Shown here: positions 9,344 to 18,859 of the stretch, in pieces | Numbering within the stretch: the first letter of the stretch is position 1 | Layout of the letters: every line of letters starts with the position of its first letter | Assembly: GCF_025370875.1 (NCBI RefSeq) | Contig: NZ_JAMXFD010000006.1 | Span: forward strand, 260,397 to 324,396 | Direction: 5' to 3' | Origin: Laspinema palackyanum D2c | GTDB lineage: Bacteria; Cyanobacteriota; Cyanobacteriia; Cyanobacteriales; Laspinemataceae | DNA length: 64,000 nucleotides | Translations under genes and position numbers: made by a program | Notes under the pieces: model-generated | What the model saw: only the letters and a program-made list of their open reading frames with translations | Database searches by the model: none | What the model was told of the DNA's origin: nothing

Positions 9344-10276
9344 GTGGCTACAGATAATCGGGTTGAAGTTCGCCGGGTACTCCTGATTACCCTGGGCTTA
9401 AATTTGGTCGTGTTGGGAATTAAAGCGGTGGTGGGGACCTTGACGGGTTCCCTGAGTTTGTTGGCGGATGCGTTGCATAGTGTGACCGATAGTGCCAATA
9501 ATATTTTGGGATTGGTGACGAATCATTTCGCCTCTCCCCATCCCGATCGCGAACATCCTTATGGCCATCAAAAGTTTGATGCAGTAGGGGCCTTGGGGAT
9601 TGCGGCCTTTTTGGGGGTAGCCTGTTTTGAAATTCTCAGCAGTGCGATCGCGCGGATTTTCTTCGGGGATGGAACCCCAGTGGAAGTTTCCCCCAGAGAA
9701 CTATGGATTTTGCTGGTGGTATTGGGAATCAATATCTTTGTCGCCTTTTATGAACGGACCGTTGGTCGGCGAATTGGGAGCAGTATTCTAATTGCTGATG
9801 CCAAACATACCATGAGCGATGTTTGGGTGACGATTGTCGTGATGGCGGGGTTAATTGCAATTACCTTTGCCAGTCGCTGGCCTTGGTTGCAATCGGTGGA
9901 TGTGATTTTGGCCTTTCCCGTGGCCTTGTTGGTGTTTAGAAGTGGGTGGGAAGTGTTGGCGGATAATTTGCCCTGGTTGGTGGATCAAATGGCGATCGCC
10001 CCAGAAGCAATTCACTCCATTACCCTGCAAGTTCCCGGGGTACTCAACTGCCATGATATTGCCTCTCGCGGTGTGGTCGGACGTCAGGTTTTTATTGAAA
10101 TGCATCTGATTGTTGATGCCAAGGATGTGGAAACGGCTCATGCCATTACCGAGGAAGTGGAAGCGCGTTTACAGGCCAGATTCTCTCCAGCCCGGATTTT
10201 AATTCATATCGAACCGCCTAGCTATCAATCCCCGGAGATTAGCTATGCGCCGGACTCTCCTGAATCCCGAAAATAA
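9344..10276 (+). CDS. Cation diffusion facilitator (CDF) family metal efflux protein
   Basis: A 310-residue membrane protein of normal CDF length, starting at GTG. Both signature metal-site helices are present: LLADALHSVTDSANN in TM2 and LIADAKHTMSDVW in TM5, each with the paired H/D-x3-D arrangement. The HPYGHQKFDAVGAL loop lies between TM2 and TM3. The C-terminal cytoplasmic domain (GVVGRQVFIEMHLIVD, ILIHIEP) is the ferredoxin-like dimerisation domain. The family exports divalent metals (Zn, Co, Fe, Mn) by proton exchange at the plasma membrane. The metal cannot be decided from the sequence. Confidence 0.92.
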   Translation: MATDNRVEVRRVLLITLGLNLVVLGIKAVVGTLTGSLSLLADALHSVTDSANNILGLVTNHFASPHPDREHPYGHQKFDAVGALGIAAFLGVACFEILSSAIARIFFGDGTPVEVSPRELWILLVVLGINIFVAFYERTVGRRIGSSILIADAKHTMSDVWVTIVVMAGLIAITFASRWPWLQSVDVILAFPVALLVFRSGWEVLADNLPWLVDQMAIAPEAIHSITLQVPGVLNCHDIASRGVVGRQVFIEMHLIVDAKDVETAHAITEEVEARLQARFSPARILIHIEPPSYQSPEISYAPDSPESRK

Positions 10277-10676
10277 TGCCTAGACTGGGCGATCAACGGG
10301 AAAACCTCCCTTGGAAATCTCGGTTAAAACATCGGTCGTTTTCCACAGATTGATGTCAGTTTTCCACAGATTTTTGCCAGTTTTCCCCAACAATTAAAGC
10401 GCTTCCAGGTTTCTAAGTTTCTAAAAAAGTGGGTTGTTTCTGTCCGAAATATTGCGCCAGAAACCTGCTGTCTGGATTGAGTTCCCTCAGTTTGGGTAGA
10501 TTGACTCTGGGGCTTTCCGCTACAGGTAGAAATTCTCCTTGAGGGCGCAGACCTCCAGGGCCATAGTTTGGGCCAATGCCGGGAAAGAACTGCCAGGGCG
10601 AGCCCCGCTGATGCTTCATATTTCTTAATTTTTTTTTAGAATAAGAATAAAGTCAAGTTAACTGTCCCCTGTTTTT
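10277..10676. promoter_or_regulatory. Intergenic region with three phased DnaA-box-like sequences
   Basis: This 400-base gap holds TTTTCCACA at 10339 and 10360, and the near-match TTTTCCCCA at 10381. The three are on the same strand and spaced exactly 21 bases apart. TTTTCCACA is the DnaA box described for cyanobacteria. No dnaA or dnaN gene is in the window, so origin function is not shown. A DnaA-regulated promoter or titration site is equally possible. The remainder contains one weak minus-strand ORF (10413-10619), listed separately. Confidence 0.5.
10413..10619 (-). CDS. Possible small protein, weak
   Basis: A 68-codon ORF starting at ATG with a Gly/Pro-rich N-terminus (GSPWQFFPGIGPNYGPGG). 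There is no clear ribosome site and I recognise no family. It is kept only because the gap has no better gene. It may be a chance ORF. Confidence 0.25.
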   Translation of the reverse strand: MKHQRGSPWQFFPGIGPNYGPGGLRPQGEFLPVAESPRVNLPKLRELNPDSRFLAQYFGQKQPTFLET

Positions 10677-11327
10677 ATGTTGTTACAACCGACCCAACGC
10701 ACGAAACTCGATGAGTCCGACGATCGCCTGTTCTATTCCTACCCCCGATTCGTCACCCATGTGGATGATGGATTCATTGACCAACTAACCCATCTCTATC
10801 GCGATCGCCTCAAACCCAACAGCCGCATCTTCGATATGATGAGTTCCTGGGTCTCCCATCTCCCCCCAGACATGACCTTTGCTCATGTGGAAGGTCATGG
10901 TCTCAATGAAGAGGAACTGGGGAAAAATCGCCGTCTTAACCATTATTTTGTCCAAGATCTCAATGACAATCCCCACCTCCCCCTAGAGGACCAAAGTTTT
11001 GATGCGGTTCTGAATGCGGTTTCGGTCCAATATATCCAACATCCCGAAGTGGTGTTTAGCGAAATTCACCGCATCCTGAAACCTGGTGGCATCGCGATTA
11101 TTAGTTTTTCCAATCGAATGTTTTATCAGAAAGCGATTCAAGCATGGCGCGAGGGGAATGAAGGGTCTCGCGTTGCTCTGGTGAAAAGTTACTTTCAGGC
11201 AGTGGAAGGGTTTTCTAATCCGGAAGCGATCGCCCGCAAGTCCGATCTACCTTCTATCTTGCAGTTTATGGGGATGGGCGGTGGTGACCCCTTTTATGCG
11301 ATTATTGCCCATCGTTTACCTGAATAA
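10677..11327 (+). CDS. Class I SAM-dependent methyltransferase
   Basis: A 216-residue soluble protein with a Methyltransf_11-like core. The fold is shown by the RIFDMMSSWVSHLP first strand and loop, the LPLEDQSFDAVLNAVSVQYI motif of strand 4, and the EIHRILKPGGIAIISFSNR motif of strand 5. The first SAM loop reads DMMSSW instead of the common D/E-x-GxGxG, which is unusual, although this variant occurs in a cyanobacterial/plant group of uncharacterised methyltransferases. The substrate is unknown. It stands alone between the CDF gene and the convergent cysQ. Confidence 0.75.
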   Translation: MLLQPTQRTKLDESDDRLFYSYPRFVTHVDDGFIDQLTHLYRDRLKPNSRIFDMMSSWVSHLPPDMTFAHVEGHGLNEEELGKNRRLNHYFVQDLNDNPHLPLEDQSFDAVLNAVSVQYIQHPEVVFSEIHRILKPGGIAIISFSNRMFYQKAIQAWREGNEGSRVALVKSYFQAVEGFSNPEAIARKSDLPSILQFMGMGGGDPFYAIIAHRLPE

Positions 11328-11405
11328 CTCAATCGGTTAGATTTGCCAAATCACCGGATTCTACTTCGGCAGCAGTCGGTGAGCTCACCCTCGGCACACA
11401 GGAGT

Positions 11406-12299
11406 TTAGAGGGTGGCCAAAATCTTCTCGACTTCATGACATAATGCTTCGTGACAATGAGCATTGCTCGCGATCGCGCACCCCCACTGATTCACATCTT
11501 TTTGGTTGTAGCGCAACGGCGTCCCATCGACAAAGGTTAACTGGCCCCCGGCTTCCGTCAAAATTAACTCTGGGGCCGCAAAGTCCCAATCTTTGGGCGC
11601 ACCTCTGCCGGAGAGGGAAATAAACCCATCCACCTGCTGTTCCACAATGGCGGCAATTTTGCACCCGATACTCCCCATATATTGTTGGGTTTGGCAGGGT
11701 AAGCGTTGCAACAGTTCGTCCAATTTCTCCCCTTTGCGGGTCCGTCGGGTCAGCAGGCATAAGTCCTGGAGGCGATCGCGGGAGGAGACTCGGACTGGGG
11801 TGCGATCGCCAGAACGGGTTTCCACAAAGGCCCCCCCTCCACGTTGGGCATAATATAATTTCTGGGCGGAAGGGACTGCCACCACTGCCACTACGGGTTG
11901 CCCCTGATAGACTAAGGCAATATGTACCGCATAGTTAGGGTTTTGCTGAATGTAAGCGCGAGTGCCATCGATCGGGTCAATAATCCAAACCCACTGATGA
12001 TCCCGGCGATCGCCATTGGTATGGGATTGATAACTTTCCTCACTCAGATAGCCAAACTCCAGACTGCCAAAGGCAATCCGTAATTTTTGCAAGATATACT
12101 CGTTCGCCGCTACATCGGCATTGGTGACGGGACCTTCTTTTTTTTCCCTCACCTTCAGTTTCCCAGCAGCATCGCTATGATAGTAAGTCAGAATATCCGC
12201 ACTCCCCCAACCAATCATCCGGGCGATCGCTCCGATCTCCTCCAATTTCTCTAAGCGATTGTCCGTCATTGTTGCTCTCAACTGTTTGCTTTTGCTCAT
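11406..12299 (-). CDS. cysQ: 3'(2'),5'-bisphosphate nucleotidase (CysQ-like inositol monophosphatase family)
   Basis: A 297-residue Mg-dependent phosphatase. The metal-site motifs are all visible: LSEES, then WIIDPIDGTRAYI, then DWDFAAPELILTEAGG near the C-terminus. CysQ-like enzymes remove the 3'-phosphate of PAP/PAPS in sulfate assimilation; related proteins act on inositol phosphates. I prefer cysQ because of the IGWGSADILTYYH start and the GPVTNADVAANEYI segment typical of cyanobacterial members. The start is the ATG after AGAGGAAA; MTDNRLEK, ten residues further in, is an alternative. Confidence 0.8.
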   Translation of the reverse strand: MSKSKQLRATMTDNRLEKLEEIGAIARMIGWGSADILTYYHSDAAGKLKVREKKEGPVTNADVAANEYILQKLRIAFGSLEFGYLSEESYQSHTNGDRRDHQWVWIIDPIDGTRAYIQQNPNYAVHIALVYQGQPVVAVVAVPSAQKLYYAQRGGGAFVETRSGDRTPVRVSSRDRLQDLCLLTRRTRKGEKLDELLQRLPCQTQQYMGSIGCKIAAIVEQQVDGFISLSGRGAPKDWDFAAPELILTEAGGQLTFVDGTPLRYNQKDVNQWGCAIASNAHCHEALCHEVEKILATL

Positions 12300-12825
12300 T
12301 TTCCTCTTGAGTTATTGGCCTAATTTTAAAACCCTCTCTCGGTGATTTATCCGGGTTTTTTATACTTTTGAGAAGGTCAGCTTATCTTAGGTGTTACATT
12401 TAATCTGACCTCTCTATCTTAACTTAACCCCTGTTTTCTTGATTCAAGACTTGCTAACATTCGCTCTGATTTCTAACAATTTCTCAGTAATTTCACCGAT
12501 TCTCTATATTAATGAACTACCTTGTTCCTTGAAGTGACTGGAAGAATCTGTTGAACACCTCTATAGAGAAAACGCGAATAATTAGACTCGAACCCCACTT
12601 CCCCATAAGCGGGAGACAAGAGATATATAGGTGGATCTAAATCATTGTGACCCTTCATTTAGATACTATATAAACCGATAAATAGCGGCACCGCATTCAA
12701 CTTCCCCAACTCTCTATCGAAGTGATGGGTAACTCCTGTCGGCGTCTATTATTTATAAAGCAGGCTTTTTCAGGAGGATTATCTCCAAAATTAGGATGCT
12801 TTAATAGACTTCTGGCCCAATTCTA
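12300..12825. other. Gene-free AT-rich gap
   Basis: There is no credible ORF on either strand between cysQ and the terminator at 12826. The stretch is AT-rich with T-tracts. It should contain the cysQ promoter on the minus strand near 12300-12400, but I see no unambiguous -35/-10 pair. Confidence 0.4.
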
Positions 12826-12850
12826 AAAAGACCCCCGGAATAAGGGGGTT
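12826..12850 (-). terminator. Intrinsic terminator of 12898-13377
   Basis: Read on the minus strand, an ACCCCC/GGGGGT stem with a 7-base loop is followed by CTTTTT. It lies about 50 bases after the stop codon of the membrane/PH-like gene. C/G-rich palindromes of this kind are common cyanobacterial intergenic repeats and may also be repeat-derived. Confidence 0.6.
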
Positions 12851-12897
12851 TGGGGGGAGCAATCCTTTTTTTTGCAAGCGTTCTAATATTCATCCCT

Positions 12898-13377
12898 TCA
12901 ATTTTCTAAGTAAGCCCATTGTTTCCAATCTCGACGCCGGGACAATCCTTTAATTTCAATATCCATCCGATTGGCTTCGGCAATTTCAAAAATTAGACGC
13001 AATCCATCTCTAAATTTTTTTTGCTTACTGTTAAAACAAATCGAATATTGTAAGGGTTCTCGCGCTTGAATATACACTAACCGATTGTTTTTCCGATTAG
13101 ATACTAAAATAGCTCGTTTTACATTAACCCAAGGGATAATCAGCCTCGGACTGAGAGGACTGCGCCGCACGATGTGACTAGGACTAATTTCTATAGCGGC
13201 ACATAATTCATCGGCAATAATCAGTAAGGGACTGGTCATCGCAATCCAAATCATCGCCGTCCCAACCGGAATCAAGAGCAGGGATAGACAGGCACAAATT
13301 AAGTAAAAGACTCCTAATCCCCAACCAATCCACGGATTACGAGGAGAGAGCCGCAGGAATTGTTCTCGGGTTTGCAT
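12898..13377 (-). CDS. Small membrane protein with PH-like C-terminal part
   Basis: 159 residues. Two adjacent hydrophobic segments (about residues 17-38 and 40-58) are followed by a beta-rich domain (IEISPSHIVRRSPLSPRLIIPWVNVKRAILVSN) that resembles bacterial PH/YdbT-like domains. The cytoplasmic tail is basic and ends KGLSRRRDWKQWAYLEN. I do not recognise a named family. It lies 78 bases upstream of the pfkB gene in the same orientation order, so a shared transcript is possible. Confidence 0.6.
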   Translation of the reverse strand: MQTREQFLRLSPRNPWIGWGLGVFYLICACLSLLLIPVGTAMIWIAMTSPLLIIADELCAAIEISPSHIVRRSPLSPRLIIPWVNVKRAILVSNRKNNRLVYIQAREPLQYSICFNSKQKKFRDGLRLIFEIAEANRMDIEIKGLSRRRDWKQWAYLEN

Positions 13378-13455
13378 CGTTTACCTTCCTTTACAGGCTT
13401 TTTGGGTTAATTCTAATTCATTCAAATCACCGTCCAATCCTTCTAAAGAGATAGG

Positions 13456-14388
13456 TTAGGACCGGCTTGAGGTGAGGTTCATCCACTGGCGTGTCCCAAA
13501 GACTTCACAAGCGCTGGAGGCAATTTTTGCCGCAGAAGCTAAAGCCCGGGGGAATGTTTCTTGTAAAATATAATGACAAAATGCCCCATGAAAAATATCA
13601 CCTGCACCTAATGTATCAACGGCTTTTACTTTAGGAACTTCTACCCAACCGGGGATACCCTGGCTGAGGTATTGAATGGGGTTTTCTCCGTTAGTAATGG
13701 CAATATGGGGAATTCCCAATTGGGCAAGATAGGTGAAAACTTCCGAGGCATTGTGGCAGTTTGGAGGATAAAAATTGCTGGAACATAAGGCATAATCTAT
13801 AAAGGGGAGAAGGGTTTCAAATCCGGGTTTCCAGCTTCCTCCATCTAAGACGACGGGAATGGTTTGGGCGTGACTGATTGGGGCGATCCGTTGACTGATG
13901 GACATTTGATGTCCATCGATCAGGACTATGTTAAACTTGGACCAGGAATCGAGGGGTAGACGATCGCCCAGGATTTGAGATTGGGTGGCATTGATGGAAA
14001 TAACAGCCCGATCGCCGGTTGCTTGGGTGACTATAATCGAAGACAGGGGTGGGGGTTCGGTGCGGTGAGGGTCTAAATCAGCGATCGCCACCCCATACTG
14101 CTCTAATTCCTCATAAACAATGGCGGTGAGGGGATGTTGTCCCACTGCCCCGAGGAGGGTCGAGTGATTGCTGAGATAACTAAAGGCGATCGCCGCATTG
14201 GTTGCCGGTCCTCCCGCATTGATCATCGAGTCACTCGCCACAATTTTCTGATTGTTCTGCGGCACTCCTGCGGTTAAATAGATCATATCCAGGGTGACTA
14301 ACCCCACAAACAATCCTTGTTTTTTCAGGGTTTCATCATCTCGTTTCAGGGCAGCCGATTCTTCCATTCCAAACCTCTTGGGGTTCAT
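13456..14388 (-). CDS. PfkB-family carbohydrate kinase
   Basis: A 310-residue ribokinase-fold sugar kinase. The N-terminal GGPATNAAIAFSYL is PfkB signature 1, and the C-terminal AVDTLGAGDIFHGAF is signature 2 with the catalytic Asp and anion-hole Gly-Ala-Gly. The family phosphorylates sugars or nucleosides using ATP. The substrate cannot be deduced. A second start (MEESAALKR, seven residues in) is possible. It is divergent from rsmI, with about 110 bases between starts for the promoters. Confidence 0.88.
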   Translation of the reverse strand: MNPKRFGMEESAALKRDDETLKKQGLFVGLVTLDMIYLTAGVPQNNQKIVASDSMINAGGPATNAAIAFSYLSNHSTLLGAVGQHPLTAIVYEELEQYGVAIADLDPHRTEPPPLSSIIVTQATGDRAVISINATQSQILGDRLPLDSWSKFNIVLIDGHQMSISQRIAPISHAQTIPVVLDGGSWKPGFETLLPFIDYALCSSNFYPPNCHNASEVFTYLAQLGIPHIAITNGENPIQYLSQGIPGWVEVPKVKAVDTLGAGDIFHGAFCHYILQETFPRALASAAKIASSACEVFGTRQWMNLTSSRS

Positions 14389-14500
14389 ACTTTATCATGA
14401 ATTGGGATGCGGATGAGCCAGGAATCCGCTTCAGGAGTCTACTCTCATCCCTTGCGTACATCGTCCAGATTAAGATTGGGAAAATTTTAGCCCGTTATTC

Positions 14501-15370
14501 ATGGAAATTGATTCAAAATTAGGCACACTTTATATTGTGGGAACGCCCATCGGGAATCTGGAAGATATGACATTCCGGGCGGTCCGAATTTTGCAGGAAG
14601 TTGATGCGATCGCCGCTGAGGATACCCGTCACACGGGGAAATTGTTGCATCATTTTCAAATTAAAACCCCACAAATTAGCTATCACGAACATAACCGGCA
14701 ACAGCGAATTCCAGAATTAGTTAAGCGGTTAACAGAGGGTGAGGCGATCGCCCTCGTCACCGATGCCGGAATGCCCGGAATCTCGGATCCCGGATATGAA
14801 CTTGTCCAAGCTTGTCTGGAAAAAGGAATTCTGGTAGTGCCAATTCCCGGACCCAGTGCCTGCATTACGGCGATTAGTGCAGCGGGTTTACCCGCCTCTC
14901 GATTTACCTTTGAGGGGTTTTTGCCGGTGAAGGGAAAAGACCGACAGCAGCAGTTGCAGGAGTTAAAGGCACAGACGAGGGCGATGGTGCTTTATGAAGC
15001 GCCTCATCGGTTGCTCAAAACATTACGAGATTTAGAGAAAATCTTGGGGGGCGATCGCACCTTGGTGTTAGGGCGAGAGTTAACGAAGCTCCATGAAGAG
15101 TTTTGGCGGGGAACCATTGCCGAGGCCATAGCACATTATGGAGACAATTGTCAACCTAAAGGAGAATTTACCTTAGTTATTGAGGGGGGCGATCGCTCAA
15201 CCCCCGATTTTTCCGAAGAGTCCCTCAAAGCTGCATTACAAAAGGCGATCGCCCAGGGACTCACCCGGTCCGAAGCAACCAGACAGTTGGCGCAGGAAAC
15301 CGACCTTCCCCGTCGCCAGATTTATCAACTGGCGATCGCCCTAGATCAGCCCAATGCCGAGGACCTGTAA
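14501..15370 (+). CDS. rsmI: 16S rRNA (cytidine(1402)-2'-O)-methyltransferase RsmI
   Basis: A 289-residue tetrapyrrole-methylase-fold enzyme. Motifs are in order: LYIVGTPIGNLEDMTFRAV, AAEDTRHTGKLLHHF, SYHEHNRQQRIPEL, ALVTDAGMPGISDPGYELV, PIPGPSACITAISAAGLP, FEGFLPVKGKDRQQQLQEL and YEAPHRLLKTLRDL. It 2'-O-methylates C1402 in the 30S decoding centre. The length is normal and the C-terminal small domain (ALQKAIAQGLTRSEATRQLA) is complete. Confidence 0.96.
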   Translation: MEIDSKLGTLYIVGTPIGNLEDMTFRAVRILQEVDAIAAEDTRHTGKLLHHFQIKTPQISYHEHNRQQRIPELVKRLTEGEAIALVTDAGMPGISDPGYELVQACLEKGILVVPIPGPSACITAISAAGLPASRFTFEGFLPVKGKDRQQQLQELKAQTRAMVLYEAPHRLLKTLRDLEKILGGDRTLVLGRELTKLHEEFWRGTIAEAIAHYGDNCQPKGEFTLVIEGGDRSTPDFSEESLKAALQKAIAQGLTRSEATRQLAQETDLPRRQIYQLAIALDQPNAEDL

Positions 15371-15546
15371 ACCCGAGGGCCTCGGTACAGGGGAAATGAG
15401 AGACTCAGAAACTGGGTATTCCGGAAGGACCCGGAGGCTGCCCTCTGGTTCCATGCAGAACCGAGCTTTAGAGCAGAAGGCTATTTGTCCATCAACAGGG
15501 CTTGGGGGTTAAAGGGGCCATGCCTATTTCCTCTCCTGATTTACCC

Positions 15547-16359
15547 TTACAGAGAGTAAACTTGACCATCAATCAGTAAACGGGTGATCCCCTTAGATTG
15601 CAAATAAACGCTAGTTTTTTGCAGCATCCTGCCATCGGGAACCTTAATCACCCGTTGATTTCGGGCCGAAAAGCGCCGAGCGACTCGGTGATTATCAAAA
15701 ACCGGCAGAGTTCGTTCATAAGACTCTTGCGCGGGAATTTGTCCCAGTTCGGCAAACTCTTTGAGAGGGCGAGTAATTAACTCCCCCCCTTTGTCTACAA
15801 CCACATAACAGATTTTTGGAAGTTCCGCTTCCGCCAGAGGTAACACTTCCACAACGATAGAGGTGGGAAGCGGACGTCGTGGCAAGAGAGGTTCATCATC
15901 CCCCCACTCATCCTCATCATCCTCATCGTCCTCATCGTCCTCATCCTCATCATCCTCATCCAGGATGTCTTCTCCCAACATTTCCTGGAGGGCGCTAGTT
16001 TCGATGCCCGGATAGCGATCGTTAAAGCCTGACACTGGGAGTTCAAGCTCGTTGTTATCTTCTTCCTCAGAAGCGCCGGAAGCGGAACGGAGGCGAATGC
16101 GTCGTTGACGCGGAGCCGCTAAGGGCTGATCGTCTTCGATATCCAGGGACTCTGGCTCGCTCGGAAGGAAGCGACCAGAGCGCTTTTGCTGGATGAGGGA
16201 TTCATATTCCTCATCGGATAACGAGCTTTTGAGGATGCGGCTAATGGTCGAGCTACTGACACCGTAACGACTCGCCAGGGTTAAAGTCGTTTCTCCGGGC
16301 TGTCGATACAGATCAATAATGTCGCTTTTGTCAGATTCAGATAGTTTTCGAGAACTCAT
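15547..16359 (-). CDS. Helix-turn-helix protein with long acidic tract, cyanobacterial
   Basis: 270 residues. The N-terminus (KSDIIDLYRQPGETTLTLASRYGVSSSTISRILK) is a clear homeodomain-like/Trp-repressor-type helix-turn-helix. It is followed by a basic linker and then a nearly pure Asp/Glu tract at about residues 130-158, encoded by a degenerate tandem repeat of TCATCCTCA-type units on the plus strand. The C-terminal third (ICYVVVDKGGELITRPLKEF, VIKVPDGRMLQKTSVYLQ) is a conserved beta-rich domain. Probably a cyanobacterial transcription regulator; the target is unknown. The acidic repeat is prone to length variation. Confidence 0.7.
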   Translation of the reverse strand: MSSRKLSESDKSDIIDLYRQPGETTLTLASRYGVSSSTISRILKSSLSDEEYESLIQQKRSGRFLPSEPESLDIEDDQPLAAPRQRRIRLRSASGASEEEDNNELELPVSGFNDRYPGIETSALQEMLGEDILDEDDEDEDDEDDEDDEDEWGDDEPLLPRRPLPTSIVVEVLPLAEAELPKICYVVVDKGGELITRPLKEFAELGQIPAQESYERTLPVFDNHRVARRFSARNQRVIKVPDGRMLQKTSVYLQSKGITRLLIDGQVYSL

Positions 16360-16566
16360 GCCGCATCATCGGGGGTAAACATTTGGACGAGAGTCGGAGG
16401 CATTGAACGCGCGCTCGGGGGATGAGGGCCATCTTAGCGCGGCCAGTGTCTGAATGGGGGAGGACTAGAATATCATGCCATTGTTGGATTAAGGGTGAGT
16501 TAAAAAGCGGCCCGGTTCCGGACAAGGGATTGTAGCCGAGTCGGAGCGGGGATCACAGGGGTTGAA

Positions 16567-17556
16567 TCAATCGGAGGACCCGCCTCTTCTGCGTCCACGA
16601 GAACGAGACCGAGTAGAGATATCGTATTCCAAGACTGCACCAATGCCGAAGAGAACGGCACTGAAAACCCAGAAGACTTCCAAAAGACTGCCACTTTCGT
16701 AGTTAGCGACGCGGACATCGGCGTACTTAAACCACATATCGGCAATATAGAGGGAAAAAGTAGCCGCCGCAATCATCCGCCAAGACTGAGAGAAACGTCC
16801 TCCCCAGAAGGCTAACAACAGTGCAGTTGCCAGGATCAGGAGCAAGACGTCCATGATCACATAGAACAAATTCACATAGAAAGCCACAGGAGTCAGGGCT
16901 TGGTCAATGGCCAAAATGAAGTCCGGAGCCGTTTGCGGGGTGCTGGAGGTTGGAGCAGGAGCCGAGGTCCCGGATCCGGTAGGTGGCGGCGCAACCTGCT
17001 CGATCGCCTGGGGTGAAGCGGCCTCCGGTAAATCAATCGGTTCAGCCACAGCCAGCCAGTAGGCTAAGGCAATCCCAGCCAAGGCGATCGCCCCGAGGAC
17101 GGCCCACTGCCAAACTTCTAAATTCAGCTTGCGCCCTGAAACCGCCAAAACCATCCCCACGGTCAGAGCAATATAGGTAATGGCGTAAAAGAAATCCCCC
17201 AAAGACACATCCGGGGCCAGATTCCAATACAGCTCCCATAAGCCAAACAACACGCCGCCTAAAAAATAGCACAACATTCCCACCCCGATCGCCAGCCAGA
17301 CATTCCGTCCACTGACAATTTGGGGAGCACGCCAATTTCTAAAACAGAGAATGGCAGCGCCCAAGAAAGCGGCTAATTCAAATATTAACGTACCGATCGA
17401 GTACCACAAGGGTCTCCCCTCTCCAGGCGCTTCCGGTACGCTAAATAACAAAAAAAACAACAACGCTAAAACAGCCCAGGTGATTCCGGCAACCACCAGG
17501 GTCTGAGCTGCAAACAAGGGTTGAGAACTGGTTAATTTTTCTGAAGTCGTTCGCAT
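16567..17556 (-). CDS. Polytopic membrane protein, unknown function
   Basis: About 329 residues from the ATG giving MRTTSEKLTSSQ; a TTG four codons earlier is an alternative. About seven or eight hydrophobic helices can be counted. A Pro/Ala/Thr-rich loop of about 45 residues (APAPTSSTPQTAP) lies between helices 5 and 6. The C-terminus is Arg-rich (RSRSRGRRRGG) and likely cytoplasmic. I do not recognise a named family. Confidence 0.65.
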   Translation of the reverse strand: MRTTSEKLTSSQPLFAAQTLVVAGITWAVLALLFFLLFSVPEAPGEGRPLWYSIGTLIFELAAFLGAAILCFRNWRAPQIVSGRNVWLAIGVGMLCYFLGGVLFGLWELYWNLAPDVSLGDFFYAITYIALTVGMVLAVSGRKLNLEVWQWAVLGAIALAGIALAYWLAVAEPIDLPEAASPQAIEQVAPPPTGSGTSAPAPTSSTPQTAPDFILAIDQALTPVAFYVNLFYVIMDVLLLILATALLLAFWGGRFSQSWRMIAAATFSLYIADMWFKYADVRVANYESGSLLEVFWVFSAVLFGIGAVLEYDISTRSRSRGRRRGGSSD

Positions 17557-17691
17557 AGAAATTCCCAAATTGCTAACGGGGCATCGGTCTTGGGGTCTAG
17601 GACTTTCTTAAACGTAAAAACGGCCAAGGGCTTGCCTAGAGAGCCGTTTATTAACGACAAGAACACAAAACCCACTTGAAAGAACCCTCTT

Positions 17692-18360
17692 TCAAGATAG
17701 GGACCACATCTCACCGAGGGGAGATTGTCCAAGCCAATCTCTAAACTGCTTGCGTTCGGCCGCGGGCATATCTTCCAAGATATCTAAGGCTCGTTCTACA
17801 AAGCTGGTATTCCCAAAATAGGCTTTGCCCAAGCGATAGAGCTCTTGTAACAAGGTATTCAAATGATGCTCTTGCCAAGACGGGACTTGAGCGCCGCCCA
17901 AGGGGTCCATATTGAGCAACTGGTTAACTGCATCCGGTGATTCCGCTTGAGGGAATCGCCATTTTTTAAAGGTCTCAGCAATGTCCTTTTCAAATGAACC
18001 CGCTTGCCGATTGCCCAGCAAGTCTTCTATGTCAAAGAAAACCGCTTGTAACATTAAAATACAAGCTTGGGTGTACAGGGGCGCTGCTGCTACCCCTGCA
18101 TGAGCATCATCTGTCAACTGGTCGAGACGGATTTTGCCCCAAACACTGTATCGATCGCTCTCTTCAAGCAGTACGCAAGCTTTCCCACGGTTATCCGTTA
18201 GGTCCCTCCAGAAGGCCCTTGCCTCATCCGCCTGTTGAGCGCTAAACACGTTAATTAAGCGAAAGGTCTGACCTTGATAGTTCAAAATCGGTATTTGCTG
18301 ACCCGTTTTTGGGTGCTGAATACCCGTTATTTCAACATCCTGCCGTTTCAGAATAAACAT
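17692..18360 (-). CDS. Npun_F0813-like cyanobacterial protein
   Basis: 222 residues, soluble, starting MFILKRQDVEITGIQHP. The block YQGQTFRLINVFSAQQADEA and the block ACVLLEESDRYSVWGKIRLDQL match my memory of the Npun_F0813 family, which is restricted to cyanobacteria and has no known role. The C-terminus ends RDWLGQSPLGEMWSLS. It is the first gene of a possible minus-strand pair with the membrane protein at 16567-17556. Confidence 0.7.
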   Translation of the reverse strand: MFILKRQDVEITGIQHPKTGQQIPILNYQGQTFRLINVFSAQQADEARAFWRDLTDNRGKACVLLEESDRYSVWGKIRLDQLTDDAHAGVAAAPLYTQACILMLQAVFFDIEDLLGNRQAGSFEKDIAETFKKWRFPQAESPDAVNQLLNMDPLGGAQVPSWQEHHLNTLLQELYRLGKAYFGNTSFVERALDILEDMPAAERKQFRDWLGQSPLGEMWSLS

Positions 18361-18859
18361 GACGCTGCCAATTGAGTCCTCGTGGCCTGTGGGTGCTGTC
18401 GGTTCAATGGAAATGGCTTCAAGCCAGAGTTTCGTTTGTCGGCCTGCTTGGTTTCAAGATTAAGTTGAACCACACTTTGGCTTTAGTTTAGTCTGACTCA
18501 CGCAGTTAACCGCAACTCGGCAAGTCTTGCTCATTTCCCTGGCGACGTAATTCAACGCCCTGACTAACCCTTATCTTACTCTATGCCTTATCCGGAAAAA
18601 CCCCAAGCTTGTTATTCCTACTTTGAACATGGATCCACCCCCAACCCCTGGTGATTTCTGGCCGAGGCGATTGAGGTGGATTGAAGAGGGTTATCCCTAG
18701 AGGCAGGCTTTTCAAGGGAAAAACCCAATCTCCTGTGAAAACCGCTATGCAAATGCCCTCTTGTTTGATAAAATACAGAAATCAACCCGGGCAGCCACTT
18801 GGGTTTTGACGGTCTGCAAGAAATGAACCTCAATCGGGTTTTTCCGATAACCGTTGTTT
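18361..18859. other. Gene-free gap before tRNA-Arg
   Basis: No credible coding sequence is visible on either strand. The right part must hold the tRNA-Arg promoter. Several short C/G-rich and AT-rich runs are present but no clear repeat. Confidence 0.4.

Noticed and set aside
15795..16046. Minus-strand ORF rich in Met/Arg in the acidic-tract region
   Set aside because: It is the tandem repeat coding the Asp/Glu tract of 15547-16359 read in another frame.
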